Shown here: one piece after another, positions 9,021-16,346 of the stretch
How positions within the stretch are numbered: the first letter of the stretch is position 1
Layout of the letters: each line of letters starts with the position of its first letter
Translations under genes and position numbers: made by a program
Origin: Rhodobacteraceae bacterium HIMB11
Lineage (GTDB): Bacteria; Pseudomonadota; Alphaproteobacteria; Rhodobacterales; Rhodobacteraceae
DNA: 64,000 bases
Assembly: GCA_000472185.1 (NCBI GenBank)
Contig: AVDB01000002.1
Coordinates: 124,001-188,000 of the forward strand
Direction of reading: 5' to 3'
The notes under the pieces: model-generated
Databases searched by the model: none
What the model saw: the letters and a program-made list of their open reading frames with translations, nothing else
Told to the model about the DNA's origin: nothing

Positions 9021-9743
9021 TCACCTTATCAGCTCAATCTTTGTAGAACCGAGGCCTGTGGCTATTTTCTGCTGTACTTTCATTATAGTCTCATTTTGGT
9101 GCTGTGGTGCACTAAAAAAGAATAGTACATTTGGGCTGTTGCGTGCACGAAGAACGGGCAGATTGATATCGTTGGGAAATTGTTTTGCTCGTAAGCACCG
9201 AATATCCTTGGCACGTTTCATGGGATCACATTGTCTTGCAAACTGAATTGTTATGGTGGTTTTTCCAGCATTACGATAATCATCTACCTCTTTATAATAT
9301 GCATATTTTGCCTTTTTCTTCCCAGACATGGATTTAACCTCAAATCCATTATCGGGATCGAGAAATACCACGTCGCAATTGCTTAGTTTAGACATGGCTT
9401 TTGAGTGCCATAAAATTCTTTCATTTGCGTCGAAGGGTACAAGTTCAGAAAAATAAGTTGCCATTTCTGATAAAATGCCAGTGTTCGGAAAATTTTGAAT
9501 TTTTCGGTGTTCTCGTTCTTTTGACTCTCGTAATTTTTGAAGAAGTTGCGGATCGTAGTTTTCCCAAATCGGCTGATTTAAATGATGTCTTTTTTCGCCG
9601 TCGTTTGAGTGAGTAGGATCAACGTCATCAGGCTTCGTGAGATACCAATTAACACCAATTCTACAGCCTGTTTCCTCCGCCCATGCTCTCAATATTGCAT
9701 ATTTTACATAATCATGAACGTCACCCAAATAGCGTTCCTGCAT
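9021..9743 (-). CDS. Protein of unknown family (YLGDVHDYVKYA / FLDPDNG motifs)
   Basis: A 240-residue soluble protein. The ATG at 9743 is preferred over the longer frame because AAGGA lies about eight bases upstream and the conserved-looking N-terminus MQERYLGDVHDYVKYA starts there. Other marked segments are RIGVNWYLTKPDDVD (after residue 25) and VVFLDPDNGFEVKS near the middle. The FLDPDNG segment, between a hydrophobic strand and a charged turn, could be a metal- or nucleotide-binding site. I do not know a function for this family. Its place at the far left of the island, apart from the operator-led units, would suit an accessory or defence role, but that is only context. Confidence 0.75.
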   Translation of the reverse strand: MQERYLGDVHDYVKYAILRAWAEETGCRIGVNWYLTKPDDVDPTHSNDGEKRHHLNQPIWENYDPQLLQKLRESKEREHRKIQNFPNTGILSEMATYFSELVPFDANERILWHSKAMSKLSNCDVVFLDPDNGFEVKSMSGKKKAKYAYYKEVDDYRNAGKTTITIQFARQCDPMKRAKDIRCLRAKQFPNDINLPVLRARNSPNVLFFFSAPQHQNETIMKVQQKIATGLGSTKIELIR

Positions 9744-9884
9744 TAATATTATCCTTATTTCAATTGTACACAGATAGTGTGTGACACCAGTCGCTTTGTC
9801 TATCATTTCTTTGGCAGGTGTTACATTGAGTTAGGACACCTGAAGCAAGTTAGATTTCATCTAAATCCAATCGCATTTTGAATG

Positions 9885-10073
9885 TCATTGCGCCTTTAGA
9901 AATTGGTTTACGGCTTCTATTTCGGCTTGGACCTGTGTGTCTCCACATGCTTTGCGCTCTGCGAGGTTATCTAGATATGATAAAATATCTCGGAACGCTT
10001 TTTCTTGTTCTGCTGTGCAGGGCGTTGGATTTTTCAGCTCAAGGGTTTTTAGTCGTGCTTTGAAGTTACGCAT
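9885..10073 (-). CDS. Small helical protein of unknown function
   Basis: A 62-residue charged protein with two predicted helices (TAEQEKAFRDILSYLDNLAE and the C-terminal EIEAVNQFLKAQ). It is the last gene of a run of minus-strand genes starting at 12898, 15 bp after a DsbA-fold isomerase. The ribosome site before its ATG is poor. No family recognised; could be a host-interaction or regulatory small protein. Confidence 0.5.
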   Translation of the reverse strand: MRNFKARLKTLELKNPTPCTAEQEKAFRDILSYLDNLAERKACGDTQVQAEIEAVNQFLKAQ

Positions 10074-10088
10074 CGTTATTCAGTCCAA

Positions 10089-10703
10089 TTATGCAAAAGG
10101 CTGTGAAAGCGCCCTCTCAACCAAACAAAGATTGTCTTGTCCGTAAAACATATCGCCATCTACAAAATAAGTTGGCGAACCAAATACAGAATGCTTAATA
10201 GCTGTATTTGTATTTGCCTCATATTCAGCAATAACCTCTGGTGCTTTGGACAGCTGCATCAGCCTATCTGCATCTAAATCTATAGATTTTAGTTTTTCAA
10301 CCATGGCATCTGCATTATTCAAGTCCAAGTTATTCAACCAGTGGCCTTGCATAAATTCAGATGAAATCATTTCTAAATCCAGCGCAAGTTTTTTAGCTGC
10401 TATGAGGATTAAATCTGCTATTTCCGCGCCATTATTGTGGCTACTAGGAGTATCTTTCGGCATTATAACCTGCCTGTATTCTGACCACCTGTCTCTTTGA
10501 CGCCCGAATTGATAATCCAACGTTGCTTGTGTTCGTTCTTCCAAAGGGTGATAGCCAATTGCGTTAAGACATTTCATTAGATCAAAAGGTCGATGAACAA
10601 CTTCCCGTCCTGCTTTCTCAGCCAATCGGAGAAAATGATAATGACCGATATAGGCATAGGCAGAGTAGGCACTGTAAAAGTATTCAATTTGCTGAACTTT
10701 CAT
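10089..10703 (-). CDS. 2-hydroxychromene-2-carboxylate isomerase-like DsbA-fold protein (copy 1)
   Basis: 204 residues of the DsbA/kappa-GST superfamily in the form used by HCCA isomerases. It has an N-terminal strand with EYFYSAYSAYAYIG, where the DsbA CxxC is replaced by S/A residues, then RPFDLMK, and the C-terminal motif HSVFGSPTYFVDGDMFYGQD. Known members use glutathione to isomerise aromatic breakdown intermediates; related ones detoxify. It overlaps the upstream alpha/beta hydrolase by 4 bp, so the two are coupled. A second, divergent copy lies at 11580-12182 in the same run. Confidence 0.85.
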   Translation of the reverse strand: MKVQQIEYFYSAYSAYAYIGHYHFLRLAEKAGREVVHRPFDLMKCLNAIGYHPLEERTQATLDYQFGRQRDRWSEYRQVIMPKDTPSSHNNGAEIADLILIAAKKLALDLEMISSEFMQGHWLNNLDLNNADAMVEKLKSIDLDADRLMQLSKAPEVIAEYEANTNTAIKHSVFGSPTYFVDGDMFYGQDNLCLVERALSQPFA

Positions 10704-11509
10704 CGCATGTTTCCCTTTTCTGGAACTGAAGTGAGAATTTCTTCGATTAGAGGGTTAATAATGTGTGGGTGTGTTAGGGGTGCCATGTGACCCCCTTCAA
10801 CATATTTATGATATTGCCATTGCGGAATGTTTGATTGGAAGAGGGCCTGCAACTCAAGAATTGACGTCACAGTATTTTCACTAAATAGAAGAGATGTATT
10901 TTTAGGTAGTTTTGCTTCCCACGTGTTGATCGATGTGTTTTCGTTCATCACGCAATCCCATTCGTGATAATTAGGCTTTAACGCAGCAACAAACTTGGTC
11001 TGCCTAAGTTCATCCATTGCATGCCAACTCCCTTCGCCATTCCAATAATCAGCGAAGTATTCAGCAGCTATTTCCCATGATCCAAGATCGCCATTTTGTT
11101 TTATGACTTTGCATAGATTTGCTGCTTCTCTGTAACCTGCGCTCTGGCTGTGTTCGGCAAGTAAATAGAAGGGGTTTGGCTCTATTAAAATTAGCTGTTG
11201 TATTTTATCACAATGTCTAAGGGCCGCCATCATAGCGACGCTACCACCAAATGAATGACCAATTATCGTTATATCATTTTGGTTGTGGACAAATTGATCA
11301 ATTAAAGCCGCTTGATCTGCTAATGTCTGGGTTTTCGTAACTGACCATGCTGTTGTATTGCCATAGCCATACAAATTTGGTGCAACTACACGAAACTTTG
11401 GCGACAATGTATCAATCAATTTACGCCATTGCTTATTTCCTGCGGCTGTTGAGTGCAAAAGTATTACAGTCTTACCTTCTCCTTGCTCTATAAAGTCAAC
11501 ATTATGCAT
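10700..11509 (-). CDS. Alpha/beta hydrolase
   Basis: 269 residues with a clear alpha/beta-hydrolase pattern: LLHSTAAG oxyanion region near residue 20, nucleophile elbow GHSFGGS with Ser86, and a C-terminal catalytic histidine in EGGHMAPL near residue 247. Length and lack of a signal peptide suggest a cytoplasmic esterase, lactonase or C-C hydrolase. It is sandwiched between two HCCA-isomerase-like genes, which suggests consecutive steps on an aromatic or lactone-type compound; meta-cleavage hydrolases share this fold. Confidence 0.85.
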   Translation of the reverse strand: MHNVDFIEQGEGKTVILLHSTAAGNKQWRKLIDTLSPKFRVVAPNLYGYGNTTAWSVTKTQTLADQAALIDQFVHNQNDITIIGHSFGGSVAMMAALRHCDKIQQLILIEPNPFYLLAEHSQSAGYREAANLCKVIKQNGDLGSWEIAAEYFADYWNGEGSWHAMDELRQTKFVAALKPNYHEWDCVMNENTSINTWEAKLPKNTSLLFSENTVTSILELQALFQSNIPQWQYHKYVEGGHMAPLTHPHIINPLIEEILTSVPEKGNMR

Positions 11510-11579
11510 GAATTAATACTGCGATTAGCATTTATCTACTTTAGTTGTGATTTGCATTTGAGCTTTTTCACCTAAGTAG

Positions 11580-12182
11580 CTATTGGCGCTGTTTTGCAAA
11601 ACGTATTGCATCTTCAAGTCGGTCATCGCCCCAAAAAATCTCACCATTTACTTCAAAAGAAGGGGCGCCAAAAACCCCTGCTGTTTGCGCTTCCGCGGTG
11701 TTGTTTTCGTAGATTTCTACTATTTCACTGGAAGAAGCCTCTTCCAATATTTCTGGTAGGGATGTTCCCAGCGCGCGGGAAACATTTTCTAGATTTTGAT
11801 CCGAACCTGCTTCAAGACCATCAAGAAACCAAGCGCGATATGTTTCTTCAAAGTATTCTAAATACCTTCCATCCCGCTCCATCACGATACCAACTAGATT
11901 GGCTCTATCAAATTCTTTGAGTGGATAAGGTGCTGGGACGTCAGGCACTGGTAACGAATAAAATTCTGAACGCCTTTGTATATCTCTCCACATGTAGTCC
12001 ACTTTGGTTTTCTTACTGGGTGGAAACGGAATGTTGTCCATATTTTTCATTATTTGGCGAATACTGATTGGCCTAATGTCTAATTTAATTCCTGATGCGT
12101 CAACGACACTGCGTAAACGAAGTGCCGTCAGATAAGTGTATGTGCTGCCAATGGACAGCCATGCTTTGATGGTTCTTGACAT
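11580..12182 (-). CDS. 2-hydroxychromene-2-carboxylate isomerase-like DsbA-fold protein (copy 2)
   Basis: 200 residues of the same superfamily as the gene at 10089. The N-terminal segment is KAWLSIGSTYTYL, with Ser in the catalytic turn as in HCCA isomerases; the C-terminal motif is AGVFGAPSFEVNGEIFWGDDRLE. The two island copies are clearly divergent, so this is not a recent tandem duplication. It is co-directional with the GYD and small-barrel genes upstream (27-bp gap to the next gene). Confidence 0.87.
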   Translation of the reverse strand: MSRTIKAWLSIGSTYTYLTALRLRSVVDASGIKLDIRPISIRQIMKNMDNIPFPPSKKTKVDYMWRDIQRRSEFYSLPVPDVPAPYPLKEFDRANLVGIVMERDGRYLEYFEETYRAWFLDGLEAGSDQNLENVSRALGTSLPEILEEASSSEIVEIYENNTAEAQTAGVFGAPSFEVNGEIFWGDDRLEDAIRFAKQRQ

Positions 12183-12209
12183 TTGAAGGCTCCTACTTGA
12201 ATTGACTAT

Positions 12210-12500
12210 TTAAACATCAGCCATAATCGATAGGAATGGCCCTTTGGTTTCTTCGACCATTTTATGGCCAGTTTCATCAATTGTTTCTTTTCGCATTGCG
12301 TCTCGTTGAGCCATTTCTTCTATTGCAGCGTCCTCTGAGGGATACACTATCAGCGATTGATGGGTATTTTCATCGATCTGCCACCATAGTATGTTTTCTG
12401 CCTTAGTTTTTGACTTTACAGCACGATGTCTAGCTTGCATTTCTTCTGCGCTTGGTACGCCATTTGGCCATACCCACTTTGTGTAAACTGCGTATTTCAT
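12210..12500 (-). CDS. Small protein, possibly dimeric alpha/beta-barrel
   Basis: 96 residues, MKYAVYTKWVWPNG at the start and a regular alternation of short strands and helices, including LWWQIDENTHQSLIVYPSEDAA. This pattern resembles the ferredoxin-like dimeric barrel used by antibiotic-biosynthesis monooxygenases and EthD/YCII-type proteins. No catalytic residue can be assigned. Second gene of the unit led by the operator at 12956. Confidence 0.6.
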   Translation of the reverse strand: MKYAVYTKWVWPNGVPSAEEMQARHRAVKSKTKAENILWWQIDENTHQSLIVYPSEDAAIEEMAQRDAMRKETIDETGHKMVEETKGPFLSIMADV

Positions 12501-12565
12501 ATTGATTTTCTTTTCGATTTTCTGTGAATTTCTAGGCTTATCTTTTGAAGCTGTCGATCAACACA

Positions 12566-12898
12566 TTAACCTGTCGGGGGTGTGTATTGCATACCTGCAG
12601 CTTTGGTGGTTGCCGCAACTACATCTTCACCAGTGTAGCAGTGAGCAGTTGTAATGTCGGATATAGCGCCTGACATCATAGTTTTTGCTACTACACTCAT
12701 ATAATCGGAGAGTTCATCGAAGTCGCTAATGACGACGCCGTCGCCTTCTGGCCGCCCGATCAAGCCGTAGAAGCCCAAAAATTTACCACCAGCATCTTCA
12801 ATCAATGCACGCATGACAGGCTCTCTATTTTGCCTGCCTTCTATAATTGCGCGGTGTGCCTCGGCTGTGTATGTGATGTATGTCATGCGTATTGCCAC
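12566..12898 (-). CDS. GYD-domain protein
   Basis: 110 residues. The TYITYTAEAHRAI start, the middle segment GGKFLGFYGLIGRPEGDGVVI and the following acidic strand fit the GYD family, small dimeric-barrel proteins of unknown activity. Start is a GTG at 12898: the leader CATCAGGGAGAAAACAC before it aligns with the leader CATCAAGGAGAAAACAA of the gene at 14949, so the GTG occupies the place of that ATG. First gene of the longest operator-led unit, which runs on to the isomerases and hydrolase. Confidence 0.8.
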   Translation of the reverse strand: MAIRMTYITYTAEAHRAIIEGRQNREPVMRALIEDAGGKFLGFYGLIGRPEGDGVVISDFDELSDYMSVVAKTMMSGAISDITTAHCYTGEDVVAATTKAAGMQYTPPTG

Positions 12899-12955
12899 GT
12901 GTTTTCTCCCTGATGTTCAATGCTTCAAGGTTAGCGAAGTCGTTCAGCGCCGCCA

Positions 12956-12970
12956 GTACAGAAACTGTAC
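12956..12970. promoter_or_regulatory. Shared island palindrome GTACA-N5-TGTAC, site 1
   Basis: GTACAGAAACTGTAC, a perfect 5-bp arm palindrome with a 5-bp centre, 57 nt upstream of the GTG of the GYD gene. One of five such sites in the island, each before the first gene of a unit. Confidence 0.85.
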
Positions 12971-13212
12971 TATTGTGATCTGTGGAAAAGTGAGGCCAGC
13001 ATGACTACGGACTGACTCCACGTGAGGAGATGTTTGACCAACGAACATTGCCAACCCGCTGATCACACTACATTCGCCACAAACAAAAACACTGTGGCAA
13101 ATTCCTTAGCATTGGAACTTTATTGTTATTGGAAACCAGAGGCTCCTTGTGTTGGCGGCAAGGGTGCTAGCACCGTTTGTACATTTTACCAAATGGAAAG
13201 ATCGTATACTCA
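12971..13212. other. Intergenic stretch with a decayed terminator block
   Basis: No gene is supported here; short frames on the plus strand lack ribosome sites. About 20 bp from site 1 the sequence TGAGGCCAGC...GACTGACTCC is a degraded copy of the terminator block seen at 14267 and 16286. The rest shows nothing recognisable, and may be what is left of a deleted gene. Confidence 0.5.
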
Positions 13213-13536
13213 TTATGTGGGTAATGGCGTGGAGCCAGTTTCTATCCTTAGAATTTTACCGTCACGCTTAATAGCCACATACATCACCGCATCACGTGTT
13301 CCATTTGGGAAAGTCATTATGAAATGTGTCACCAGAATATCATCATTTTCATAGATACATCTAAGGTTTTCTTGTTTCAGCTTGCCGATCATGGAACTCA
13401 TGCGATCACGCCATTCATCGGCGGTTATCTTGGAGTTGTCTGAGTGCATGATCATTTCAGCATCATCACACATGAATGAGCGCATTGTTTCCACGTCTGC
13501 GTTGTTCCAAGCCTCTACCCATTTATCAAAAATCAT
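13213..13536 (-). CDS. SnoaL/NTF2-like small protein
   Basis: 107 residues with the NTF2-fold pattern: an amphipathic helix FDKWVEAWNNADVETMRSFM, then DAEMIMHS, a helix, and three long strands ending KILRIETGSTP. NTF2-like proteins of this size form a cone-shaped pocket and include ketosteroid isomerases, SnoaL cyclases and ligand-binding proteins. No catalytic Asp/His pair can be assigned with certainty. The start has AAGGA eight bases upstream. Third gene of the unit headed by the operator at 14240. Confidence 0.75.
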   Translation of the reverse strand: MIFDKWVEAWNNADVETMRSFMCDDAEMIMHSDNSKITADEWRDRMSSMIGKLKQENLRCIYENDDILVTHFIMTFPNGTRDAVMYVAIKRDGKILRIETGSTPLPT

Positions 13537-13548
13537 TAGTGGTTTCCT

Positions 13549-13827
13549 TTATTTGTTCAAAAAATATATTTCGTCACTGCAGCCGTTGTCTGCGTTCCAC
13601 TGTTTCATATCATCTGTTGACAGCCAAGCGACTAATCTGTCGGTGTCTGAGCAGTTATAGGTTATCACAGACTTATACTCATTGATTTTAGCAATACCCC
13701 ATTCAGACACGTAGTCCGCCAATGTTGGGGCAGCATTATTCGTGTAAATCTCTTTAAACCTGTCAAAATTTAAACCCTTGCTTGGGTCAAACGTGCTTAC
13801 GACACAAATATTCAATTTCTCCTCCAT
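13549..13827 (-). CDS. Small protein of unknown family
   Basis: About 92 residues, EEKLNICVVSTFDPSKGLNF near the start, and a possible barrel-type strand pattern. A conspicuous GGAGGAG lies inside the first codons and could drive a TTG start at 13815 instead of the ATG at 13827; a GTG at 13848 is also in frame. It ends 12 bp before the SnoaL-like gene, implying co-transcription. Function unknown. Confidence 0.6.
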   Translation of the reverse strand: MEEKLNICVVSTFDPSKGLNFDRFKEIYTNNAAPTLADYVSEWGIAKINEYKSVITYNCSDTDRLVAWLSTDDMKQWNADNGCSDEIYFLNK

Positions 13828-13908
13828 TAATGTTGATGGCGTTGGCACACTTCAGGCTATTGGATCAACAGTGGATGCTTCCACAGTGATCTGAGCGCCT
13901 AGCCATTT

Positions 13909-14172
13909 TTAAAATCCAGCAACTATTTCTCCTTCACATGTTGATGTGATTTTTTGTGCTGTAGTTGCTTCAGCATCATCGCGAACCATGCTCAAGGCTT
14001 TGTGCGCTGTCTCTTTATCTGGCCATACAATCATAGTCCGTGCGGTGGTCTCACTTGTCATAACGTAATGCCAATTTATCGCACCTGCTGCCTTAAGGTT
14101 AGCGATGAAATTATCAAGATCGGGAAAGTCTGGCTTGCTGTCAAAAGACCAGTCTGCTGATGTCGCATACAT
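13909..14172 (-). CDS. Small barrel-like protein of unknown function
   Basis: 87 residues; the centre INWHYVMTSETTARTMIVWP and the helix DKETAHKALSMVRDDAEA resemble the strand-helix order of dimeric alpha/beta-barrel monooxygenase-like proteins. Good AAAGGAG ribosome site upstream of the ATG. First gene of the unit led by the palindrome at 14240. Confidence 0.65.
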   Translation of the reverse strand: MYATSADWSFDSKPDFPDLDNFIANLKAAGAINWHYVMTSETTARTMIVWPDKETAHKALSMVRDDAEATTAQKITSTCEGEIVAGF

Positions 14173-14239
14173 TTTATTTGCTCCTTTTTTACGGGCTAAA
14201 ACAATGAGATCAGCCTATCGGTGAAAACCGATTAAACCA

Positions 14240-14254
14240 GTACAAAAAATGTAC
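14240..14254. promoter_or_regulatory. Shared island palindrome GTACA-N5-TGTAC, site 2
   Basis: GTACAAAAAATGTAC, perfect arms, 67 nt upstream of the ATG at 14172, one helical turn more than the 57 nt of sites 1, 3 and 5. Confidence 0.85.
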
Positions 14255-14266
14255 CTTTGTGTTGGC

Positions 14267-14298
14267 GAAAAATTGAAGCCAGCCATACTAGTTGGCTG
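14267..14298 (-). terminator. Terminator of the 14329-14949 gene, fused to operator site 2
   Basis: On the minus strand CAGCCA pairs with TGGCTG (loop 7) and is followed by TTCAATTTTT. It lies 13 bp from operator site 2, so one unit ends immediately before the next begins. The block resembles the one at 16286-16320. Confidence 0.75.
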
Positions 14299-14328
14299 AC
14301 ATTCTTCGGTAGTGGATTAAATCCACGA

Positions 14329-14949
14329 TTATAGCTTCATAAGCACGCGTGATCTCATTAAAGTTCCAATTTCATTTGCTTTTTCAACTAAAGCCGCAAA
14401 TTCTTGATTGTTTGCTATCGCGTCTACGCTACTTGCCCAGTGATCCAAATCTTTGAACCTGTACACAACACGCATCATGCTATGATCGTTTGAGAATAAT
14501 GGGACGCCTACGCCTAAGTCTGCGTCCTGAGCATCGGTAATTTTTTGTAACTCAGGTACCAATTCCATCATTTTAGGAACGTCGCTTCTCGCAACTTGAT
14601 ATTCACGGACACCAGTTACAGTGGTGACGTTGCCTCGCATATGATTGTGGAGCATTCTGCCGACCCACGGGCCCCGCATTTCCGCGATCGGGTTTGCTGA
14701 GCGTTCTGCATTAACCGCAATCATCTCTGGATCAGACATAAAGCCTTGCATTGCTTTTGCGCCCGCAGCAACGCTTTCATAAAAGTTATAAATCTCATAA
14801 TCGCCTGCACGATCCCCCATGATTACTTTGAAGATAGATGATTTTGCACCGTGTTTTGTCATGGCTGATACTGCGCGTTTCAAACGCGTTTCCAGAACTG
14901 CATCCTTACCAACGTAAGGTGTAAATTCTCTGATGGCGCCGTAAGTCAT
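14329..14949 (-). CDS. Duplicated dimeric-barrel-like protein of unknown function
   Basis: 206 residues from the ATG at 14949, which has AAGGAGA upstream and a leader matching that of the GYD gene. The first half (TYGAIREFTPYVGKDAVLE...) and second half (TGVREYQVARSDVPKMMELV...) both begin with an edge strand, then a helix, and end in hydrophobic strands. This suggests two fused ferredoxin-like domains, as in some antibiotic-biosynthesis-monooxygenase-like proteins. It forms a unit on its own, with an operator in front and a terminator behind. No specific activity can be assigned. Confidence 0.7.
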   Translation of the reverse strand: MTYGAIREFTPYVGKDAVLETRLKRAVSAMTKHGAKSSIFKVIMGDRAGDYEIYNFYESVAAGAKAMQGFMSDPEMIAVNAERSANPIAEMRGPWVGRMLHNHMRGNVTTVTGVREYQVARSDVPKMMELVPELQKITDAQDADLGVGVPLFSNDHSMMRVVYRFKDLDHWASSVDAIANNQEFAALVEKANEIGTLMRSRVLMKL

Positions 14950-15006
14950 TTGTTTTCTCCTTGATGTTGAATGCAACAAGGCTAACAAAGGTGATCAGCG
15001 TAACCA

Positions 15007-15021
15007 GTACAGAAAGTGTAC
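15007..15021. promoter_or_regulatory. Shared island palindrome GTACA-N5-TGTAC, site 3
   Basis: GTACAGAAAGTGTAC, perfect arms, 57 nt upstream of the ATG at 14949. The bases TGTACTGG on the gene side are identical to those of sites 1, 2 and 5. Confidence 0.85.
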
Positions 15022-15070
15022 TTTATTCATCTTCGCAGGTGTCTCACATTGATGTTTATCTACCCCGCAG

Positions 15071-15165
15071 TCACGGGTGGATGCTGGGGCACTTCACCTC
15101 CTTAGATTAGAAGTCTCCCGTGAACTGGGAGAGACGCGTCCCTTAATTAACTCCTTGTCTCTCCC
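15071..15165 (+). ncRNA. Candidate structured RNA or leader with mutually exclusive stems
   Basis: Three inverted-repeat stems can form. Stem A pairs TCACGGG (15071-15077) with CCCGTGA (15117-15123). Stem B pairs TCTCCC (15114-15119) with GGGAGA (15127-15132). Stem C pairs GGGAGAGAC (15127-15135) with GTCTCTCCC (15157-15165). A and C can coexist; B excludes both. The loops of A and C expose CACCTCCTTAG and ACTCCTT, which resemble anti-Shine-Dalgarno sequences. It precedes a small plus-strand gene by about 30 bp. Either a riboregulatory leader or an sRNA would fit; no strong T-run follows stem C. Confidence 0.35.
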
Positions 15166-15197
15166 AATTTTCAGTCTTGGATATTAGTGAGGTTTTT

Positions 15198-15383
15198 ATG
15201 AGTGCGAAGCTACCAGATGACCAAACACTTTGGTTTAGAAATTTGCCGCCGAAAGAAAGTGATCAGGTGTCTGAAGAAGTTCAGGATAACGCGGGAAAAG
15301 AACCTGAAATTGAGCTATTCATTGAACCGCTAACTGGGTTAGCAATTCCACTGCCTAACCAAAATGAAACCGATCGTGACTAA
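15198..15383 (+). CDS. Small acidic protein of unknown function
   Basis: 61 residues, acidic, with no membrane segment. The ATG at 15198 has GAGG five bases upstream; a start at 15177 lacks one. It is the only plus-strand gene among the operator-led units, lying between two of them and behind the stem-forming region at 15071-15165. The ending GLAIPLPNQNE could be a short binding segment. No family recognised. Confidence 0.5.
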   Translation: MSAKLPDDQTLWFRNLPPKESDQVSEEVQDNAGKEPEIELFIEPLTGLAIPLPNQNETDRD

Positions 15384-15455
15384 TTCACGAATAATTGCCA
15401 AGACGCTGTCAACATGAACTTCCGTGCGCGTATCAGTGCGGATTATTAACAGTAA

Positions 15456-15779
15456 TCAATCAAATTCTTTGTAAACGCGTAATTCGTCTGATTGATTGTA
15501 AAAGGAACTGAAGCGCCATTGCTCGTGCAATTCAGTTGAGATAAATTCGCTCACTCCCAACTCTTCTATCCATTCAAGAACGGCTTCCTTGCTGTCAGCT
15601 TCCCAGTGACAAAATGCTATGTCATCTCCAACAAATTCTTGACGGCATTTCACGTTTTCTTTTGTGTTATTCGCAAATTCGGCCCACGTTTTTTGGGTAA
15701 TAGGCTCTCCATTGTCTGAGCAATAAGTCTTTCGGGCGGCATCATTATGAAATTTATGAATTGCTATGAAATGCGGCAT
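15456..15779 (-). CDS. Small protein of unknown family (DUF4242-like at best)
   Basis: 107 residues from the ATG at 15779, which has GGGGAGG upstream. MPHFIAIHKFHNDAARKTYC opens it, and the later strand-helix IAFCHWEADSKEAVLEWIEELGV resembles small dimeric-barrel proteins such as DUF4242, but the match is weak. It follows the cupin gene in the same direction after 59 bp, so the two probably share the promoter at operator site 4. Confidence 0.6.
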   Translation of the reverse strand: MPHFIAIHKFHNDAARKTYCSDNGEPITQKTWAEFANNTKENVKCRQEFVGDDIAFCHWEADSKEAVLEWIEELGVSEFISTELHEQWRFSSFYNQSDELRVYKEFD

Positions 15780-15838
15780 CTGACGCCTCCCCTTGATATT
15801 TATTTTTACGGGCGGATTGATTGGCAACTATGGCTGTG

Positions 15839-16195
15839 TTAGCCGTGTTCACCCCAAAGCCCATGGAACTCATAAGCGACCGCCGGTGTGTCTCCGTTAA
15901 CCCAGGCATCGTGACCTGGTTCGATTGCATAGGCGCTGCCTGCGCTGTAAGTAATCTCTGTGCCATCATCATGTCTGCAAGTGACTGAGCCTTCTACAAT
16001 GACGCCGATATGCTTTGCCTGGCAACTTTCTGTACCAACGGAAGGTTTAATGTCCTTTGACCATTTCCAGCCTGGCTGGGCAGTCAGTTTCATCACTCTT
16101 TGACCACCAACGTTCACCATTTCAACTCTGGCATTACTGGGTGTCATTACTTCGTCTGCTTGAGTGGAAAAGTCTTTTGTTTCAACGGATGCCAT
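15839..16195 (-). CDS. Cupin-domain protein
   Basis: 118 residues with a single cupin barrel: motif 1 region KHIGVIVEGSVTCRHDDG and motif 2 region AYAIEPGHDAWVNGDTP. The metal-binding histidines are only partly conserved (the motif 2 His is present in PGHD), so it may bind a ligand rather than act as a dioxygenase. Two-gene unit with the gene at 15456, led by the palindrome at 16258. Confidence 0.8.
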   Translation of the reverse strand: MASVETKDFSTQADEVMTPSNARVEMVNVGGQRVMKLTAQPGWKWSKDIKPSVGTESCQAKHIGVIVEGSVTCRHDDGTEITYSAGSAYAIEPGHDAWVNGDTPAVAYEFHGLWGEHG

Positions 16196-16257
16196 TTTTA
16201 TGATCCCTGTTCTGTTTTTTAGTGATTTTAGCCTATTAGACGAGGTGCCTAATACTA

Positions 16258-16272
16258 GTACAGAAACTGTAC
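16258..16272. promoter_or_regulatory. Shared island palindrome GTACA-N5-TGTAC, site 4
   Basis: GTACAGAAACTGTAC, identical to site 1, 62 nt upstream of the cupin ATG. Confidence 0.85.
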
Positions 16273-16285
16273 TTTATTGATGCTG

Positions 16286-16320
16286 AAAAAATTGAGGCCA
16301 GCTAAATATCAAGCTGGCCT
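16286..16320 (-). terminator. Terminator of the 16347-16757 gene, fused to operator site 4
   Basis: A perfect 9-bp stem (AGGCCAGCT 16295-16303 with AGCTGGCCT 16312-16320, loop 8), followed on the minus strand by a T-run (A-run 16286-16291). It sits 13 bp from operator site 4, the same terminator-operator order as at 14267. Confidence 0.9.
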
Positions 16321-16346
16321 TGGTTAGAAGGACATAAATCGGAGTA

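Noticed and set aside
13022-13354. Plus-strand open frame in the gap before the SnoaL-like gene
   Set aside because: It overlaps the SnoaL-like gene on the other strand and has no ribosome site or recognisable protein pattern.
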